Shown here: piece by piece, positions 54,623 through 64,000 of the stretch
Layout of the letters: each line of letters starts with the position of its first letter
Position numbering within the stretch: the stretch's first letter is position 1
Assembly (NCBI RefSeq): GCF_014201465.1
Contig: NZ_JACHEP010000002.1
Coordinates: 62,001-126,000 of the forward strand
Origin: Anoxybacteroides tepidamans
GTDB taxonomy: Bacteria; Bacillota; Bacilli; Bacillales; Anoxybacillaceae
Direction: 5' to 3'
Length of the DNA: 64,000 nucleotides
Program-made: the position numbers and the translations under genes
Notes under the pieces: model-generated
Seen by the model: the letters and a program-made list of their open reading frames with translations, nothing else
Told to the model about the DNA's origin: nothing
The model's database searches: none

Positions 54623-55573
54623 CTATTTTTTTACAATTCTTTTTTCATCTAATAACATTGATACATTGCCGATTTCATATTTTTGTTGAATGGCGATAAT
54701 AAGTGGTTCTAGCGCTTCAGCCGTCGATAACGTAGGGTGCATTAAAATCATGGCGCCTGGGTGAAGTTTTGATGTTACCCGTTCCACTATAACAGATGGC
54801 GATGGTTTTTGCCAATCAATTGTATCGACACTCCACATTATCGTTCTCATACGCAAGTCATATGCGATTTTCACAACATCATCGCGATAGCTTCCGCTTG
54901 GAGGAGCGAACCATTTACACTTAACCCCTGTCGTTGCTTCGATGACTTCATTTGTTTTTTCAAGCTCGCGGCGAATGGCTTCATTGCTCATTGTTTTTAA
55001 ATCCGGATGGCTATACGAATGATTTCCGATTTCTTGTCCTGCGTCTACAATCATTTTTGCCATATCCGGATAATTTTTTACCCAGCGACCTTCAAGGAAA
55101 AATGTAGCTTGAACGTGGTATTTTTTCAAGATTTCTAACATTTTCGGAATATATTCATTTCCCCAGGCGACATTGATGAGAAACGCAACCATCGGCTTTT
55201 CCGGATTCCCACGGTAAATCGCTGCTGGCGGCAAATCCTCTAGGTGAACCGCAGGAGGAACTTGTTGATAAACAAGCTTTCGTTCGTCAAATATTCCGTC
55301 TTTTTTCATATTTTTGTAAGAAGCTTCAACATTTACTTTCAATCCATTGTATCCAGGGATAGCTTTCCATACTCGATCGACGACGGCGTTTTGCGGAGGA
55401 ATTTCATATTGTTTCGCTTTTGTTTGAATTTCCATATAAAGTTTGTCGCTTGCTTTCGATGCTTCTATGCTTTTTTCCCTCAATGCGGTGATATATTCAT
55501 TGATAAATGATTGGTTGACAATGCCCCACGAAAATAAAAAGATCACAATAAACAATATGTAGCGTGTATAAAT
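54623..55573 (-). CDS. ylxY: YlxY, polysaccharide deacetylase-like membrane-anchored protein
   Basis: NodB-fold protein with an N-terminal hydrophobic anchor. The metal-binding pair appears in GNHSYSHPDL, and LHPGAMILMHPT holds the late His motif. The usual TFDDG with the catalytic Asp reads INVAWGN, so deacetylase activity is doubtful; this is shared by YlxY proteins as far as I recall. The nearest conventional start is TTG 55555, which lacks a ribosome site. ATT 55573, seven bases after GGGGGG, would add YTRYI and give a proper positively charged anchor. I annotate from ATT with caution. Confidence 0.8.
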   Translation of the reverse strand: MYTRYILFIVIFLFSWGIVNQSFINEYITALREKSIEASKASDKLYMEIQTKAKQYEIPPQNAVVDRVWKAIPGYNGLKVNVEASYKNMKKDGIFDERKLVYQQVPPAVHLEDLPPAAIYRGNPEKPMVAFLINVAWGNEYIPKMLEILKKYHVQATFFLEGRWVKNYPDMAKMIVDAGQEIGNHSYSHPDLKTMSNEAIRRELEKTNEVIEATTGVKCKWFAPPSGSYRDDVVKIAYDLRMRTIMWSVDTIDWQKPSPSVIVERVTSKLHPGAMILMHPTLSTAEALEPLIIAIQQKYEIGNVSMLLDEKRIVKK

Positions 55574-55637
55574 ATCTCATCCCCCCTTTTTTATTACAAA
55601 TATGTAGAGGGAGGACAAGATAGAACCTATCATATAA

Positions 55638-55671
55638 TAACAAAGAAGCCTAGGATCGTCCTGAGGCTCCT
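55638..55671 (-). terminator. terminator of pnpA
   Basis: AAGCCTAGGA (55646-55655) pairs imperfectly with TCCTGAGGCTCCTT on the other arm (ending at 55671), followed by TTTGTTATTATA on the minus strand. Confidence 0.65.
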
Positions 55672-57782
55672 TACTCGTTTTGCTTTTCTTTTTGTTCGCG
55701 CAATACCGCTTTTCGCGACAAGTTGACGCGTCCTTGTTTGTCAATTTCTGTAACTTTCACTAAAATTTCATCACCGATCGCCACGACGTCTTCCACTTTT
55801 CCGATGCGCTCTTCGGCAAGTTCGGAAATGTGAACAAGACCGTCTTTGCCGCTAAACAGTTCGACGAACGCACCAAATTTTTCGATCCGTTTCACTTTTC
55901 CTAAATAAATTTGTCCGACTTCGACTTCGCGAACAATATCTTCGATGATCTTTTTTGCTTTTTGGTTCATTTCTTCGTTGACAGAAGAGATAAAAATCGT
56001 ACCATCTTGTTCGATGTCAATTTTAACGCCCGTTTCTTCGATAATTTTGTTAATTTGCTTTCCGCTCGGTCCGATGACATCGCGAATTTTCTCTGGATTA
56101 ATTTGCATCGTTAAAATTTTCGGCGCATATTTCGAAAGCTCTTTTCGCGGCTCGCTAATCGTTTGCATCATATGCTTCAAAATTTCCATGCGCCCTTTTT
56201 TCGCTTGTTGCAGCGCTTCTTCTAAAATTTCGCGCGACAATCCTTTAATTTTAATATCCATTTGTAGGGCGGTGACGCCTTTTTCCGTTCCAGCCACTTT
56301 GAAGTCCATATCGCCAAGATGGTCTTCCATGCCTTGAATGTCCGTTAAAATCGTGTAATGGTCACCGCTTTTCACAAGCCCCATTGCAATTCCGGCAACC
56401 GGCGCTTTAATCGGCACACCTGCATCCATCATTGCGAGCGTGCTTGCACAAATGCTCGCTTGGGAAGTGGAACCGTTTGATTCTAACACTTCTGAAACGA
56501 GGCGAATCGTATACGGGAATTCTTTTTCAGACGGAATCACCGGCTCTAACGCGCGTTCTCCTAGCGCACCGTGCCCAATTTCGCGGCGTCCAGGCCCGCG
56601 CATCGCTCCTGTTTCACCGACAGAAAACGGCGGGAAGTTATAATGATGCATAAACCGTTTCGTTTCTTCAATGCCAAGTCCGTCTAAAATTTGCACATCG
56701 CCAAGCGCTCCTAACGTACAAACGCTAAGCGCCTGCGTCTGTCCGCGCGTAAATAGCCCTGACCCGTGCGTGCGCGGCAAAAGTCCAACCGCTGAAGAAA
56801 GCGGGCGAATCTCATCAATTTTTCGGCCGTCTGGACGAATTTTTTCTTCGGTGATGAGGCGGCGCACTTCTTCTTTTACAAGCTTGTACAAAATTTCATT
56901 CACTTGTTTTAACGTTTCTTCATCCGCCTCTTGCTCTTCATATTTGGCGATGACGCTTGCTTTTACTTCGTCAATCGCCGCTTCGCGAGCCAATTTCTCC
57001 GGAACTTGAACCGCCTTCTTAATATCGGTTTCCGCAAACGCGCGAATTTCCGCTTCTAAATGAGGATCGAGCTCATATAGAACGACTTCCATTTTTTCTT
57101 TGCCGATTTGTGCGGCAATTTCTTCTTGAAACGCAATCAACCGCTTAATTTCTTCATGGCCAAACATAATCGCTTCAAGCATGACCTCTTCAGGAACTTC
57201 ATCAGCTCCCGCTTCGACCATGTTAATGGCGTCTTTCGTTCCAGCCACAACAAGGTGAATGTCGCTCTTTTCTGTTTGTTCAACAGATGGGTTAATTACA
57301 AATCTTCCCCCCACTCGCCCTACTGTTACCCCAGCAATCGGTCCTTCAAACGGAATGTCCGAAATGGTTAACGCTAACGATGAGCCAAACATAGCCGCCA
57401 TTTCTGGTGAACAGTCTTGATCGACACTCATAACCATCGACACGATTTGTACTTCGTTGCGAAATCCTTCTGCAAACAACGGACGAATCGGTCGATCAAT
57501 GAGCCGGCTTGCTAAAATCGCCTTTTCGCTCGGGCGACCTTCACGTTTAATAAATCCTCCAGGAATTTTACCGACGGCATATAGACGCTCTTCATAGTTG
57601 ACGGTTAACGGAAAAAAGTCGACGCTTTTCGCTTCTTTTGATGCGGTCGCTGTGCTTAATACAACCGTATCGCCGTAACGAACGAGCACCGCTCCGTTTG
57701 CTTGTTTTGCTAACTGGCCAATTTCCACAACGAGCGGACGTCCTGCCCAATCTATGGAAAATACATGTTTTTCTTGCTCCAT
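55671..57782 (-). CDS. pnpA: polynucleotide phosphorylase
   Basis: 3'-5' phosphorolytic exoribonuclease, main mRNA-degrading exonuclease in Bacillus. Two RNase-PH domains ([22 protein letters not shown] in the first, [17 protein letters not shown] in the second) flank a helical linker. A KH domain ([20 protein letters not shown], about 555-615) and an S1 domain ([20 protein letters not shown], about 620-690) form the RNA clamp. 703 residues. It follows rpsO after a terminator and a roughly 280-base spacer with its own promoter. Confidence 0.98.
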   Translation of the reverse strand: MEQEKHVFSIDWAGRPLVVEIGQLAKQANGAVLVRYGDTVVLSTATASKEAKSVDFFPLTVNYEERLYAVGKIPGGFIKREGRPSEKAILASRLIDRPIRPLFAEGFRNEVQIVSMVMSVDQDCSPEMAAMFGSSLALTISDIPFEGPIAGVTVGRVGGRFVINPSVEQTEKSDIHLVVAGTKDAINMVEAGADEVPEEVMLEAIMFGHEEIKRLIAFQEEIAAQIGKEKMEVVLYELDPHLEAEIRAFAETDIKKAVQVPEKLAREAAIDEVKASVIAKYEEQEADEETLKQVNEILYKLVKEEVRRLITEEKIRPDGRKIDEIRPLSSAVGLLPRTHGSGLFTRGQTQALSVCTLGALGDVQILDGLGIEETKRFMHHYNFPPFSVGETGAMRGPGRREIGHGALGERALEPVIPSEKEFPYTIRLVSEVLESNGSTSQASICASTLAMMDAGVPIKAPVAGIAMGLVKSGDHYTILTDIQGMEDHLGDMDFKVAGTEKGVTALQMDIKIKGLSREILEEALQQAKKGRMEILKHMMQTISEPRKELSKYAPKILTMQINPEKIRDVIGPSGKQINKIIEETGVKIDIEQDGTIFISSVNEEMNQKAKKIIEDIVREVEVGQIYLGKVKRIEKFGAFVELFSGKDGLVHISELAEERIGKVEDVVAIGDEILVKVTEIDKQGRVNLSRKAVLREQKEKQNE

Positions 57783-57833
57783 ACAGATGAGTACTCCTCT
57801 CTATGTACAAATCGAAAATGCTAATTACCACTT

Positions 57834-57861
57834 AATATAGTATGAACGAATCCCTATTCAA
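57834..57861 (-). promoter_or_regulatory. candidate sigma-A promoter of pnpA
   Basis: TTGAAT (57856-57861), 16-base spacer, TATATT (57834-57839) on the minus strand, 52 bases before pnpA. The -35 lies inside a dyad. Confidence 0.45.
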
Positions 57862-57905
57862 CTATCAACAACATATAGTTGAACTTATTAATAGAAGGCG
57901 ATTCG
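57847..57905. promoter_or_regulatory. nested dyad upstream of pnpA
   Basis: CGAATC (57847-57852) with GATTCG (57900-57905) encloses TTCAACTAT (57857-57865) with ATAGTTGAA (57875-57883). In transcripts reading through from rpsO this would be a hairpin; at DNA level it overlaps the putative -35. The remainder of the 310-base gap between rpsO and pnpA shows no gene. Confidence 0.4.
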
Positions 57906-58060
57906 CTTTTTGTGTACAAAAAATTTCTTCGACGTTTGTATACGAACACTCTTGATCTACTATCGTAAACACCTCTATAGTGCTTATTTTCTTATCGTCT
58001 TGGATTATCACTATCACGACTTAAGCAAGGGGTTGGTTGCAACAAATGATTCCGTAACTA

Positions 58061-58090
58061 GCAAAAAAGCGGGAATGCTCCCGCTTTTTC
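58061..58090 (-). terminator. terminator of rpsO
   Basis: AAAAAGCGGGA pairs with TCCCGCTTTTT around a 4-base loop (58064-58089), with a T run on the minus strand; bidirectional in form. Confidence 0.85.
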
Positions 58091-58091
58091 C

Positions 58092-58361
58092 TTATCGACG
58101 TAATCCAAGTTTGTTAATCAATTCACGATAACGTGTGATATCTTTCTTACGTAAGTACGTAAGTAAGTTACGGCGTTTACCGACCATTTTTAACAATCCA
58201 CGACGTGAATGATGATCTTTTTTATGAACGCGCAAATGTTCATTTAAGTTGTTAATTTGCTCTGTAAGGATAGCAATTTGTACTTCTGGCGAACCAGTAT
58301 CTGTCTCATGAATTTTAAACTGGTTGATAATTTCGTTTTTGCGTTCTTGCGTTAATGCCAT
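58092..58361 (-). CDS. rpsO: 30S ribosomal protein S15
   Basis: 89-residue primary 16S rRNA-binding protein. The whole sequence matches the family: [27 protein letters not shown], the [22 protein letters not shown]-binding loop and [16 protein letters not shown] 58361 follows GGAGGTG. It lies between ribF and pnpA as in most bacteria. Its leader may be autoregulatory. Confidence 0.99.
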   Translation of the reverse strand: MALTQERKNEIINQFKIHETDTGSPEVQIAILTEQINNLNEHLRVHKKDHHSRRGLLKMVGKRRNLLTYLRKKDITRYRELINKLGLRR

Positions 58362-58369
58362 CCTTGTTC

Positions 58370-58440
58370 ACCTCCTCATCATGAAACACCAATTACCGAG
58401 CAAGCGCCGGTGACTCGCGTTGCCAAGCAATGGTTATTTT
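58370..58440 (-). promoter_or_regulatory. possible S15 autoregulatory leader of rpsO
   Basis: The 70-base region before rpsO is G+C-richer than nearby spacers and can form stems around GCTTGG, GCGAG and CCGGCGC segments. S15 leader regulation is established in Geobacillus relatives. I cannot confirm the fold by eye. Confidence 0.35.
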
Positions 58441-58451
58441 ACATACATTTA

Positions 58452-59435
58452 TTAGAATACATCTTTTTGCGGCAAAACGCAAGTATTTTCGCTTAAATTT
58501 CGAAAATATGCTTTTGCTTGTTCTTTATCGCGCTCAATTTGAGCTACTAGTTGTTCAATGCTTGAAAATTTTTGCTCGCTGCGCAACCGTTTATGCCATT
58601 CAATTGTGACTGCTTCTCCATAAACATCCTTTGAAAAATTAAAAATATGAACTTCAATATCCGGTTGACCTTCTCGTTTGTCATGGAAGGTTGGCTTGTA
58701 TCCGACGTTACATACTCCTTCAAACGTTTCGCCACCAATTTTAACTTTCACCGCATAAACTCCAAGCGCTGGTAAAAGGTAATCATCCGCTAACTCGATG
58801 TTGGCCGTAGGGAATCCGATTGTACGCCCGCGTTTTTCACCGCTAATCACCGTGCCTTCGACTGTATAAAAGCGGCCGAGCAGTTCAGGGAGCTGGCAAA
58901 CTTCGCCGTTTTTAAGCAGTTGCCGAATATAGGTTGAACTAATTTTTTCACCGTTTCGCGTTAATTTTGGAACGGTCGTATGCGTAAATTGTTCTCGCGA
59001 ATGAAAAGGAAGCGTCTCCATTGTCCCTTTTCCGAGCCGGCCATACGTAAAATCGAATCCTGCGACAACATGCTTCACATGAAAACCGATAATATATTGA
59101 TCGACAAATTGTTGTGGAAGCAATTCTGCAAATTCAGCCGTAAATTCTACAATGTATAAATAGTCGACTCCTAATTGAGCGATGAGCCGCTCTTTTTCCT
59201 TTAACGGCGTAATCAATTGAACATGTTGCTCTTTTTTTCCTAACACAACGGAAGGATGCGGATGAAATGTCATGACTGCGCTTTTATATCCTTTTTCGGT
59301 CGCAATCTGGACAGCGCTGCAAATCACTCGTTGATGTCCAACATGGACGCCATCAAAATAACCTAACGCCATCACGGTTGGTGGAAAGTCTTCTTTTTTC
59401 ATATAATGAGGGTGTGTGATGAATCGTGTTTTCAT
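58452..59435 (-). CDS. ribF: bifunctional riboflavin kinase/FAD synthetase
   Basis: Converts riboflavin to FMN and then FAD (ribC in B. subtilis nomenclature). The N-terminal nucleotidyltransferase has GYFDGVHVGHQRVI near residue 26 and HVVAGFDFTYGRLGKG. The C-terminal flavokinase starts near 185 with GEKRGRTIGFPTANIEL. 327 residues, complete. It follows truB after 35 bases, the conserved truB-ribF pair. Confidence 0.97.
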   Translation of the reverse strand: MKTRFITHPHYMKKEDFPPTVMALGYFDGVHVGHQRVICSAVQIATEKGYKSAVMTFHPHPSVVLGKKEQHVQLITPLKEKERLIAQLGVDYLYIVEFTAEFAELLPQQFVDQYIIGFHVKHVVAGFDFTYGRLGKGTMETLPFHSREQFTHTTVPKLTRNGEKISSTYIRQLLKNGEVCQLPELLGRFYTVEGTVISGEKRGRTIGFPTANIELADDYLLPALGVYAVKVKIGGETFEGVCNVGYKPTFHDKREGQPDIEVHIFNFSKDVYGEAVTIEWHKRLRSEQKFSSIEQLVAQIERDKEQAKAYFRNLSENTCVLPQKDVF

Positions 59436-59470
59436 TTTCGTTCTTCACCTTCTGCCTTTCGCTCTTTTCC

Positions 59471-60379
59471 TCAACGAAACACTTTCAGAGGTTTGATGAG
59501 GTGCGGTTTTGCCGGATGTTTGCTGTAAAGAGCGATCGCTTCATTTTGTTCATCCACCATTACAATCGGCCCTTCTAGCGATTGCAATAAATGAGGAAGT
59601 GGTAAAACCGCGCCGTTTTTTACTTTCTCTGCTACTTTATCATTCATTTGATATTTCGGCAAATGAAAAAGCGCTTTTTCGATGGGCAATAATAATTTTT
59701 TTATGTCGCCAAAAGCCATTTGTTTTTCAATTTCTTCAAAGGTGACACATTGCTCTAGTGAGAATGGTCCAGCTGCCGTCCGAATTAAATAGGACATATG
59801 AGCAGGGTAACCTAATCGTTCTCCGATCATGACCGCCAATGTACGAACATACGTCCCTTTGCTGCATATAACGCGAAAACGAAACGAGATCGTTTCGCCT
59901 GAAAATGTTTCTCGTTCATCTAATAAAGTGAGTTCGTGAATTGTAACAGTGCGCGACGGCCTTTCCACTTCGATTCCAGCGCGAGCATATTCGTACAGCT
60001 TTTTTCCGTTTACTTTGACCGCAGAATACATCGGTGGCGTCTGCGTAATATCGCCCGTCAGCTGCTGAAATACCCGTTCGATTTCCTCTCGATGAATGGT
60101 GTGGTCGACTTTTTTCGTTTCTATTACTTCTCCAGAAGCATCTTCCGTTGTTGTAGCAATTCCTAACGTTACTTCTCCTTCATATGTTTTCGTTGTTCCT
60201 GTTAAAAATTCAGCAATTCTCGTTGCTTTCCCAATACAAATAGGCAATACCCCTGAAACATCTGGATCAAGCGTTCCAGTATGTCCCACTTTTTTTATAT
60301 GTAATAGGCGGCGAATTCGAAACACACAGTCATGTGATGTCATTCCTGCTGGTTTATGTAGCAATAACACCCCGTCCAT
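59471..60379 (-). CDS. truB: tRNA pseudouridine-55 synthase
   Basis: Makes pseudouridine 55 in the T loop of tRNA. The catalytic Asp is in GHTGTLDPDVSGVLP near residue 40. KPAGMTSHDCV at the N-terminus, the YSAVKVNGKKLYEYARAG motif and a C-terminal PUA-like region are present. The start is ATG 60379 behind AAAGGGG (302 residues; B. subtilis 309); an upstream extension has no homology. In B. subtilis it follows rbfA closely; here a terminator and a MITE-like element intervene, so its promoter must lie in or near the element. Confidence 0.95.
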   Translation of the reverse strand: MDGVLLLHKPAGMTSHDCVFRIRRLLHIKKVGHTGTLDPDVSGVLPICIGKATRIAEFLTGTTKTYEGEVTLGIATTTEDASGEVIETKKVDHTIHREEIERVFQQLTGDITQTPPMYSAVKVNGKKLYEYARAGIEVERPSRTVTIHELTLLDERETFSGETISFRFRVICSKGTYVRTLAVMIGERLGYPAHMSYLIRTAAGPFSLEQCVTFEEIEKQMAFGDIKKLLLPIEKALFHLPKYQMNDKVAEKVKNGAVLPLPHLLQSLEGPIVMVDEQNEAIALYSKHPAKPHLIKPLKVFR

Positions 60380-60427
60380 TGTCACACCCCTTTTTGTATA
60401 AAGAATAAGGCTACTTTTATTGTGATT

Positions 60428-60672
60428 CACGGGTGTTGATTATCCATTATTTTACTAAAAAACATAGAATCATATGGCTTAACACAAGCTTTTCTGCCTC
60501 TTTCCTTGAACAAGAACGCCTGCGGGCAAATGTCATTTGCCCGCAAAGCGTTCATTGTTCGAGGAGGGCATGCTAATACTCCCAGTCGGCAAGCTGAGCT
60601 TAGCCGACTCCGGCAGAAAAGCTAGGAATAGAGCGATGTCAACTCGTTTTTATTGGTTAATCAACACGCCTG
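60428..60672 (+). mobile_element. MITE-like element, copy C (complete)
   Basis: 245-bp member of the same family between rbfA and truB. Terminal repeats CACGGGTGTTGATTA and (reverse complement) CAGGCGTGTTGATTA. Flanking 9-mers ATTGTGATT (60419-60427) and ATTGTAATT (60673-60681) differ at one base. The interior has the outer stem AGCTTTTCTGCC with GGCAGAAAAGCT, the long GCGGGCAAATG hairpin and a GTCGGC/GCCGAC stem. No believable protein is encoded. It fills most of the 399-base gap. Confidence 0.85.
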
Positions 60673-60748
60673 ATTGTAATTATGACATTACATTTTGCAT
60701 CATTAGAATGGCGAGAGGAGCAACAGCCATGCCATTTTTCTATGCATA

Positions 60749-60780
60749 ATGAAAATGGATAGACCGCACGTCTATCCATT
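60749..60780 (-). terminator. terminator of the infB-rbfA segment
   Basis: AATGGATAGAC (60754-60764) with GTCTATCCATT (60770-60780), an 11-bp perfect stem with a 5-base loop and a short TTTTC tail on the minus strand; its arm reaches the rbfA stop codon. Confidence 0.7.
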
Positions 60781-61135
60781 ATTCCTCTTTGTTATGTTCT
60801 TGAGAAATTTGTCGAATTAACGATTCAATGCGGTTTCCATAATCGATTGATTCGTCAATTTCAAAATAAATTTCCGGCGTTTTTCGCAAACGGATGCGCT
60901 GTCCGATTTCAGAGCGGATAAAGCCTTTTGCTTTCGCTAATCCTTTTAATGTGTTTTGCCGCTGTTCTTCATCGCCGAGCACGCTAATATATACTTTTGC
61001 TTGCTGTAAATCACCGGTAACTCGCACATCGGTTACGGTCACAAAACCGATGCGCGGGTCTTTAAGTTTGCGTCCAATAATATCGCTCAATTCTTTTTTC
61101 ATTTGTTCACCAACGCGTGTAGCTCGCAAACTCAT
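60779..61135 (-). CDS. rbfA: 30S ribosome-binding factor A
   Basis: KH-fold factor for late 30S maturation and cold adaptation. 118 residues from [20 protein letters not shown] through [24 protein letters not shown] to [18 protein letters not shown]. The start is ATG 61135, six bases after GAGGTG; an earlier in-frame ATG lies inside ylxP and has no homology. It follows ylxP in the conserved nusA-infB-rbfA operon, which here ends with a terminator. Confidence 0.96.
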   Translation of the reverse strand: MSLRATRVGEQMKKELSDIIGRKLKDPRIGFVTVTDVRVTGDLQQAKVYISVLGDEEQRQNTLKGLAKAKGFIRSEIGQRIRLRKTPEIYFEIDESIDYGNRIESLIRQISQEHNKEE

Positions 61136-61149
61136 TATCATCACCTCGA

Positions 61150-61428
61150 TTAAAACCACTCAAATGTTGTAACCGTCCGTTCGATTTCCGGAAAGGAATC
61201 GACCATCTCTAACGCACGGCGCAGTTCTTTTTCTGTCGTAGCACGATCGGACGTAATAGCTACGATTCCAAGCTTTGTGCGCTGCCATAGATTTTGGTAG
61301 TCGATTTCGGCTACTGATATATTATATTTTTGTTTGAGCCGTGTGATTATACGTTGTAACACCGCTCTTTTTTCTTTCAATGATTGCGCATCGTAAATGA
61401 GGCATTCACATTGTACGTAACCGATCAT
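61150..61428 (-). CDS. ylxP: YlxP, DUF503 family protein
   Basis: 92-residue conserved protein of the nusA-infB operon ([49 protein letters not shown]). The ferredoxin-like fold is known from structures; function is unresolved, with a ribosome-assembly link suggested by context. Its ATG overlaps the infB stop (ATGA), indicating coupling. Confidence 0.92.
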   Translation of the reverse strand: MIGYVQCECLIYDAQSLKEKRAVLQRIITRLKQKYNISVAEIDYQNLWQRTKLGIVAITSDRATTEKELRRALEMVDSFPEIERTVTTFEWF

Positions 61429-63587
61429 TTACGTTCGACTTCCCGCATCACATATGCTTCAATGACGTCTCCTTCTTTAATGTCATTAAAGTTTTTAATC
61501 GTCATTCCGCATTCGTAACCTTGCGCAACTTCTTTTACATCGTCTTTGAAACGTTTCAATGTATCGATTTGTCCTTCGTAAATGACAACACCTTGGCGAA
61601 TGAGGCGAACGCTGCTGTCGCGCGTAATTTTTCCGTCTGTGACGTAGCATCCTGCAATTGTTCCAACTTTCGATACTTTAAATGTTTGACGGACTTCGGC
61701 TTGACCGATCACTTGTTCTTCATATTCAGGATCAAGCATTCCTTTCATCGCCGCTTCAATTTCTTCAATCACTTTATAGATGATGCGGTGCAAGCGAATG
61801 TCGACTTTTTCGGATTCTGCTACTCGCTTAGCATTCGCGTCTGGACGAACGTTAAAGCCGATGACAATGGCATTTGAGGCGGATGCCAGCATAATATCAT
61901 ATTCCGTAATCGCACCGACGCCGGAATGGATAATTTTCACACGAACCCCTTCGATATCAATTTTTTGCAATGCAGCGACTAGCGCTTCCACTGATCCTTG
62001 AACATCAGCTTTTACGATAATATTTAGCTCTTTCATTTCGCCTTGTTTAATTTTCTCAAACAAATCGTCAAGGCTGACTCGCGTTTTCACGCTGCGTTGT
62101 TCAAGCAGTTGTTTTTGCGCCCGCGCTTCGCCAATTTGACGCGCTTTTTTCTCATCTTCAAATACCATAAAGCGATCGCCAGCTTGCGGTACGTCGTTGA
62201 GACCTGTAATTTCAACAGGCATCGATGGTCCTGCTTCTTTCACGCGGCGGCCTATATCGTTTGTCATCGCCCGCACGCGGCCGTATGTGCTTCCAACGAC
62301 AATCGGGTCACCAACGCGCAACGTTCCCGACTGAACGAGCAATGTTGCTACAGGCCCACGGCCTTTGTCCAGTTTTGCTTCGATGACCGTCCCGGTCGCG
62401 CGACGATTTGGATTCGCTTTTAACTCTTCCATTTCGCTAACAAGAAGAATCATTTCTAATAAATTGTCGATTCCTTCTCCCGTTAAAGCAGAAAGTTTGC
62501 AATAAATCGTATCGCCGCCCCATTCTTCTGGAACGAGATTATATTCCACCAGCTCTTGCATGACGCGGTCTGGGTTCGCGGTTGGCTTATCGATTTTGTT
62601 CACCGCTACAACAATTGGAACATTCGCTGCTTTTGCATGGTTGATGGCTTCAACCGTTTGCGGCATGACACCGTCATCGGCGGCAACAACAAGAATAACA
62701 ATATCTGTTACTTGTGCTCCCCTTGCCCGCATCGTTGTAAACGCTTCGTGGCCAGGGGTATCTAAAAACGTGATCTTTTTGTTGTTCACCACTACTTGGT
62801 AAGCGCCAATATGTTGTGTAATTCCTCCTGCTTCTTGCTCCGTTACTTTTGAGTTGCGAATCGAGTCAAGAAGCGTTGTTTTTCCGTGGTCAACGTGTCC
62901 CATGATCGTGACTACCGGCGGACGTTCCACTAAATCAGCTGGATCGTCCACAATTTCTAACGACTCAAAATCCGTTTCATCAATCACAACTTTCTCTTCG
63001 ACTTCCACGCCATAGTCCGAGCAAATTAATTCAATCGCATCTTTATCTAAGTCTTGGTTAATGGTTGCCATAATGCCGAGCATGAACAGTTTTTTAATGA
63101 TTTCTGACGGTTCTTTCCCTAGTTTTTTTGCTAATTCGGCAACCGTTAATGAGCCTTCAAATGTGATTTTTTTCGGAAGTTCTTTTTCTTTTTTCTTTTG
63201 TGTTTCTTGTTGAGGCGCTTCGTGTCCTCTTTGCTTTTTATTCTTTTTGTTCGTAAAAATTTTCTTTTCTTTTTGTTGGATTTGCAAGTCGTGTTTTTTT
63301 CCTTCTTTGTTTTTGCTTGCACCTTTTTTAATCGGCACTTTCGTTGTAATGACTTCTTCTTCGTCTTCAAAATCCGTGATAAATCCTTTTGGTTTAACAG
63401 CAACGTTTGCCGGCTTTTGTTTTTGTTCTTTTTTCTTATACGTATGATCTAGTTTTTCAACCACTTCTGGTTCAAGTGTAGCCATATGATTCGAAACCTC
63501 GATATTCATTTCTTTTAGTTTATGAATGATGTCTTTACTAGAAACGTTATTTTTTTTCGCGTACTCATATACACGTATTTTAGACAT
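61425..63587 (-). CDS. infB: translation initiation factor IF-2
   Basis: GTPase delivering initiator tRNA to the 30S subunit. The N-terminus ([23 protein letters not shown]) is followed by a long Lys/Glu-rich linker to about residue 140. The G domain shows [12 protein letters not shown] near 230, DTPGHEAF and NKIDK, followed by the C-terminal beta-barrel and fMet-tRNA-binding domains. 720 residues. ATG 63587 follows GGGGGTG, which overlaps the ylxQ stop. Confidence 0.98.
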   Translation of the reverse strand: MSKIRVYEYAKKNNVSSKDIIHKLKEMNIEVSNHMATLEPEVVEKLDHTYKKKEQKQKPANVAVKPKGFITDFEDEEEVITTKVPIKKGASKNKEGKKHDLQIQQKEKKIFTNKKNKKQRGHEAPQQETQKKKEKELPKKITFEGSLTVAELAKKLGKEPSEIIKKLFMLGIMATINQDLDKDAIELICSDYGVEVEEKVVIDETDFESLEIVDDPADLVERPPVVTIMGHVDHGKTTLLDSIRNSKVTEQEAGGITQHIGAYQVVVNNKKITFLDTPGHEAFTTMRARGAQVTDIVILVVAADDGVMPQTVEAINHAKAANVPIVVAVNKIDKPTANPDRVMQELVEYNLVPEEWGGDTIYCKLSALTGEGIDNLLEMILLVSEMEELKANPNRRATGTVIEAKLDKGRGPVATLLVQSGTLRVGDPIVVGSTYGRVRAMTNDIGRRVKEAGPSMPVEITGLNDVPQAGDRFMVFEDEKKARQIGEARAQKQLLEQRSVKTRVSLDDLFEKIKQGEMKELNIIVKADVQGSVEALVAALQKIDIEGVRVKIIHSGVGAITEYDIMLASASNAIVIGFNVRPDANAKRVAESEKVDIRLHRIIYKVIEEIEAAMKGMLDPEYEEQVIGQAEVRQTFKVSKVGTIAGCYVTDGKITRDSSVRLIRQGVVIYEGQIDTLKRFKDDVKEVAQGYECGMTIKNFNDIKEGDVIEAYVMREVERK

Positions 63588-63591
63588 AGAT

Positions 63592-63909
63592 TCACCCCCA
63601 CAATGATACGTCGAACATCGTCATTAACTTGTTTGCAAAACCTTCGTCGATGACGGCGACGACTACTCGAGCGTCCTTGCCGATCGCCTGCCCAAGTGTA
63701 TAGCGATCGGTTGCTTGGCGCAACGGAACGTTGTATGACGTGCATTTATCTTGAATTTTTTTTTTCGTATTCATGGACGCATCTGCGGACAAAACCACTA
63801 GTTTTGCTCTTCCACTACGAATTTCTTTAATAACTAGTTCTTCACCGGAAACGATTTTGCGTGCACGATTCGCTAACCCTAACAAAGATGTCCATTGTTT
63901 ATTGTCCAT
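63592..63909 (-). CDS. ylxQ: YlxQ, L7Ae-family ribosomal protein-like RNA-binding protein
   Basis: 105-residue L7Ae/L30e-fold protein ([58 protein letters not shown]), a probable kink-turn binder of the nusA-infB operon. The start is ATG 63909. An upstream ATG (63954) lies within ylxR and its residues are not conserved. The start overlaps the ylxR stop by 11 bases. Confidence 0.93.
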   Translation of the reverse strand: MDNKQWTSLLGLANRARKIVSGEELVIKEIRSGRAKLVVLSADASMNTKKKIQDKCTSYNVPLRQATDRYTLGQAIGKDARVVVAVIDEGFANKLMTMFDVSLWG

Positions 63910-64000
63910 TCTCCGCTTTAGTCCCCTTCTCCGCCAGCTGAAGCAGTTGCTCATACAATGAATCGTTAATTTCTGCTTTCAAATGATAGGCCAAGACGTT
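63899..64000 (-). CDS. ylxR: YlxR (DUF448), 3' fragment
   Basis: The last 33 codons of a frame entering from the right edge, ending at TAA 63899-63901. The residues [23 protein letters not shown] fit the C-terminal helix of the YlxR RNA-binding family, and the place between nusA and ylxQ is expected. The N-terminal GRG motif is outside the window, so the identification leans on synteny. Confidence 0.75.
   Translation of the reverse strand, partial: NVLAYHLKAEINDSLYEQLLQLAEKGTKAENGQ

Noticed and set aside
63146-63403. Lys-rich 85-codon frame inside infB
   Set aside because: It is a shadow of the Lys/Glu-rich linker of IF-2 in another frame.

Overview
The window is a chromosomal stretch of a spore-forming member of the Bacillaceae. 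Gene order from the right edge (ylxR-ylxQ-infB-ylxP-rbfA-truB-ribF-rpsO-pnpA-ylxY-mlpA-ymxH-dpaAB-asd-dapG-dapA-rnjB-tepA-ylzJ-spoIIIE-ymfC ... ymfF-ymfH-ymfI-ymfJ-ymfK-rodZ-pgsA-cinA-recA-rny-ymdB-spoVS ... miaB-ricA-cotE-mutS-mutL ... miaA-hfq-spoVK) follows the Bacillus subtilis map. The protein sequences and the repeats look like an Anoxybacillus/Parageobacillus-type moderate thermophile; the genus is an inference. Every gene called here lies on the minus strand, so transcription runs from high to low coordinates.

Right third (about 42-64 kb): translation and RNA-metabolism genes (ylxR fragment, ylxQ, infB, ylxP, rbfA, truB, ribF, rpsO, pnpA), then cell-surface and protease genes (ylxY, mlpA, ymxH). 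Next comes the dipicolinate/diaminopimelate block, with dpaAB behind a clear sigma-K-type promoter, followed by asd, dapG and dapA. RNase J2, TepA, YlzJ and the SpoIIIE translocase follow.

Middle (about 24-42 kb): the GntR regulator YmfC, a BMP-type nucleoside ABC transporter (nupNOPQ-like) in the place where B. subtilis has ymfD/ymfE, two M16 peptidase-family genes, and the ymfI-pgsA group. Then cinA, recA (with a LexA box), rny with a long structured leader, ymdB, and spoVS with a sigma-H-type promoter.

Left third (1-24 kb): an M19 dipeptidase and a two-subunit 2-oxoacid:ferredoxin oxidoreductase, miaB-ricA, cotE, mutSL, an MFS exporter, a chemoreceptor, miaA-hfq, spoVK, and a six-gene acyl-CoA catabolic operon whose last gene, a thiolase, runs off the left edge.

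The most interesting non-coding content is a family of about 245-bp MITE-like elements (three copies). They have 15-bp terminal inverted repeats, 9-bp target duplications, and an interior that folds into a closed multi-branch structure with compensatory changes between copies. There is also a GC-rich tandem structured repeat beside the cotE promoter, and two perfect long hairpins in tandem between the transporter's lipoprotein and ATPase genes. I saw no CRISPR array, rRNA, tRNA, prophage or complete transposase.
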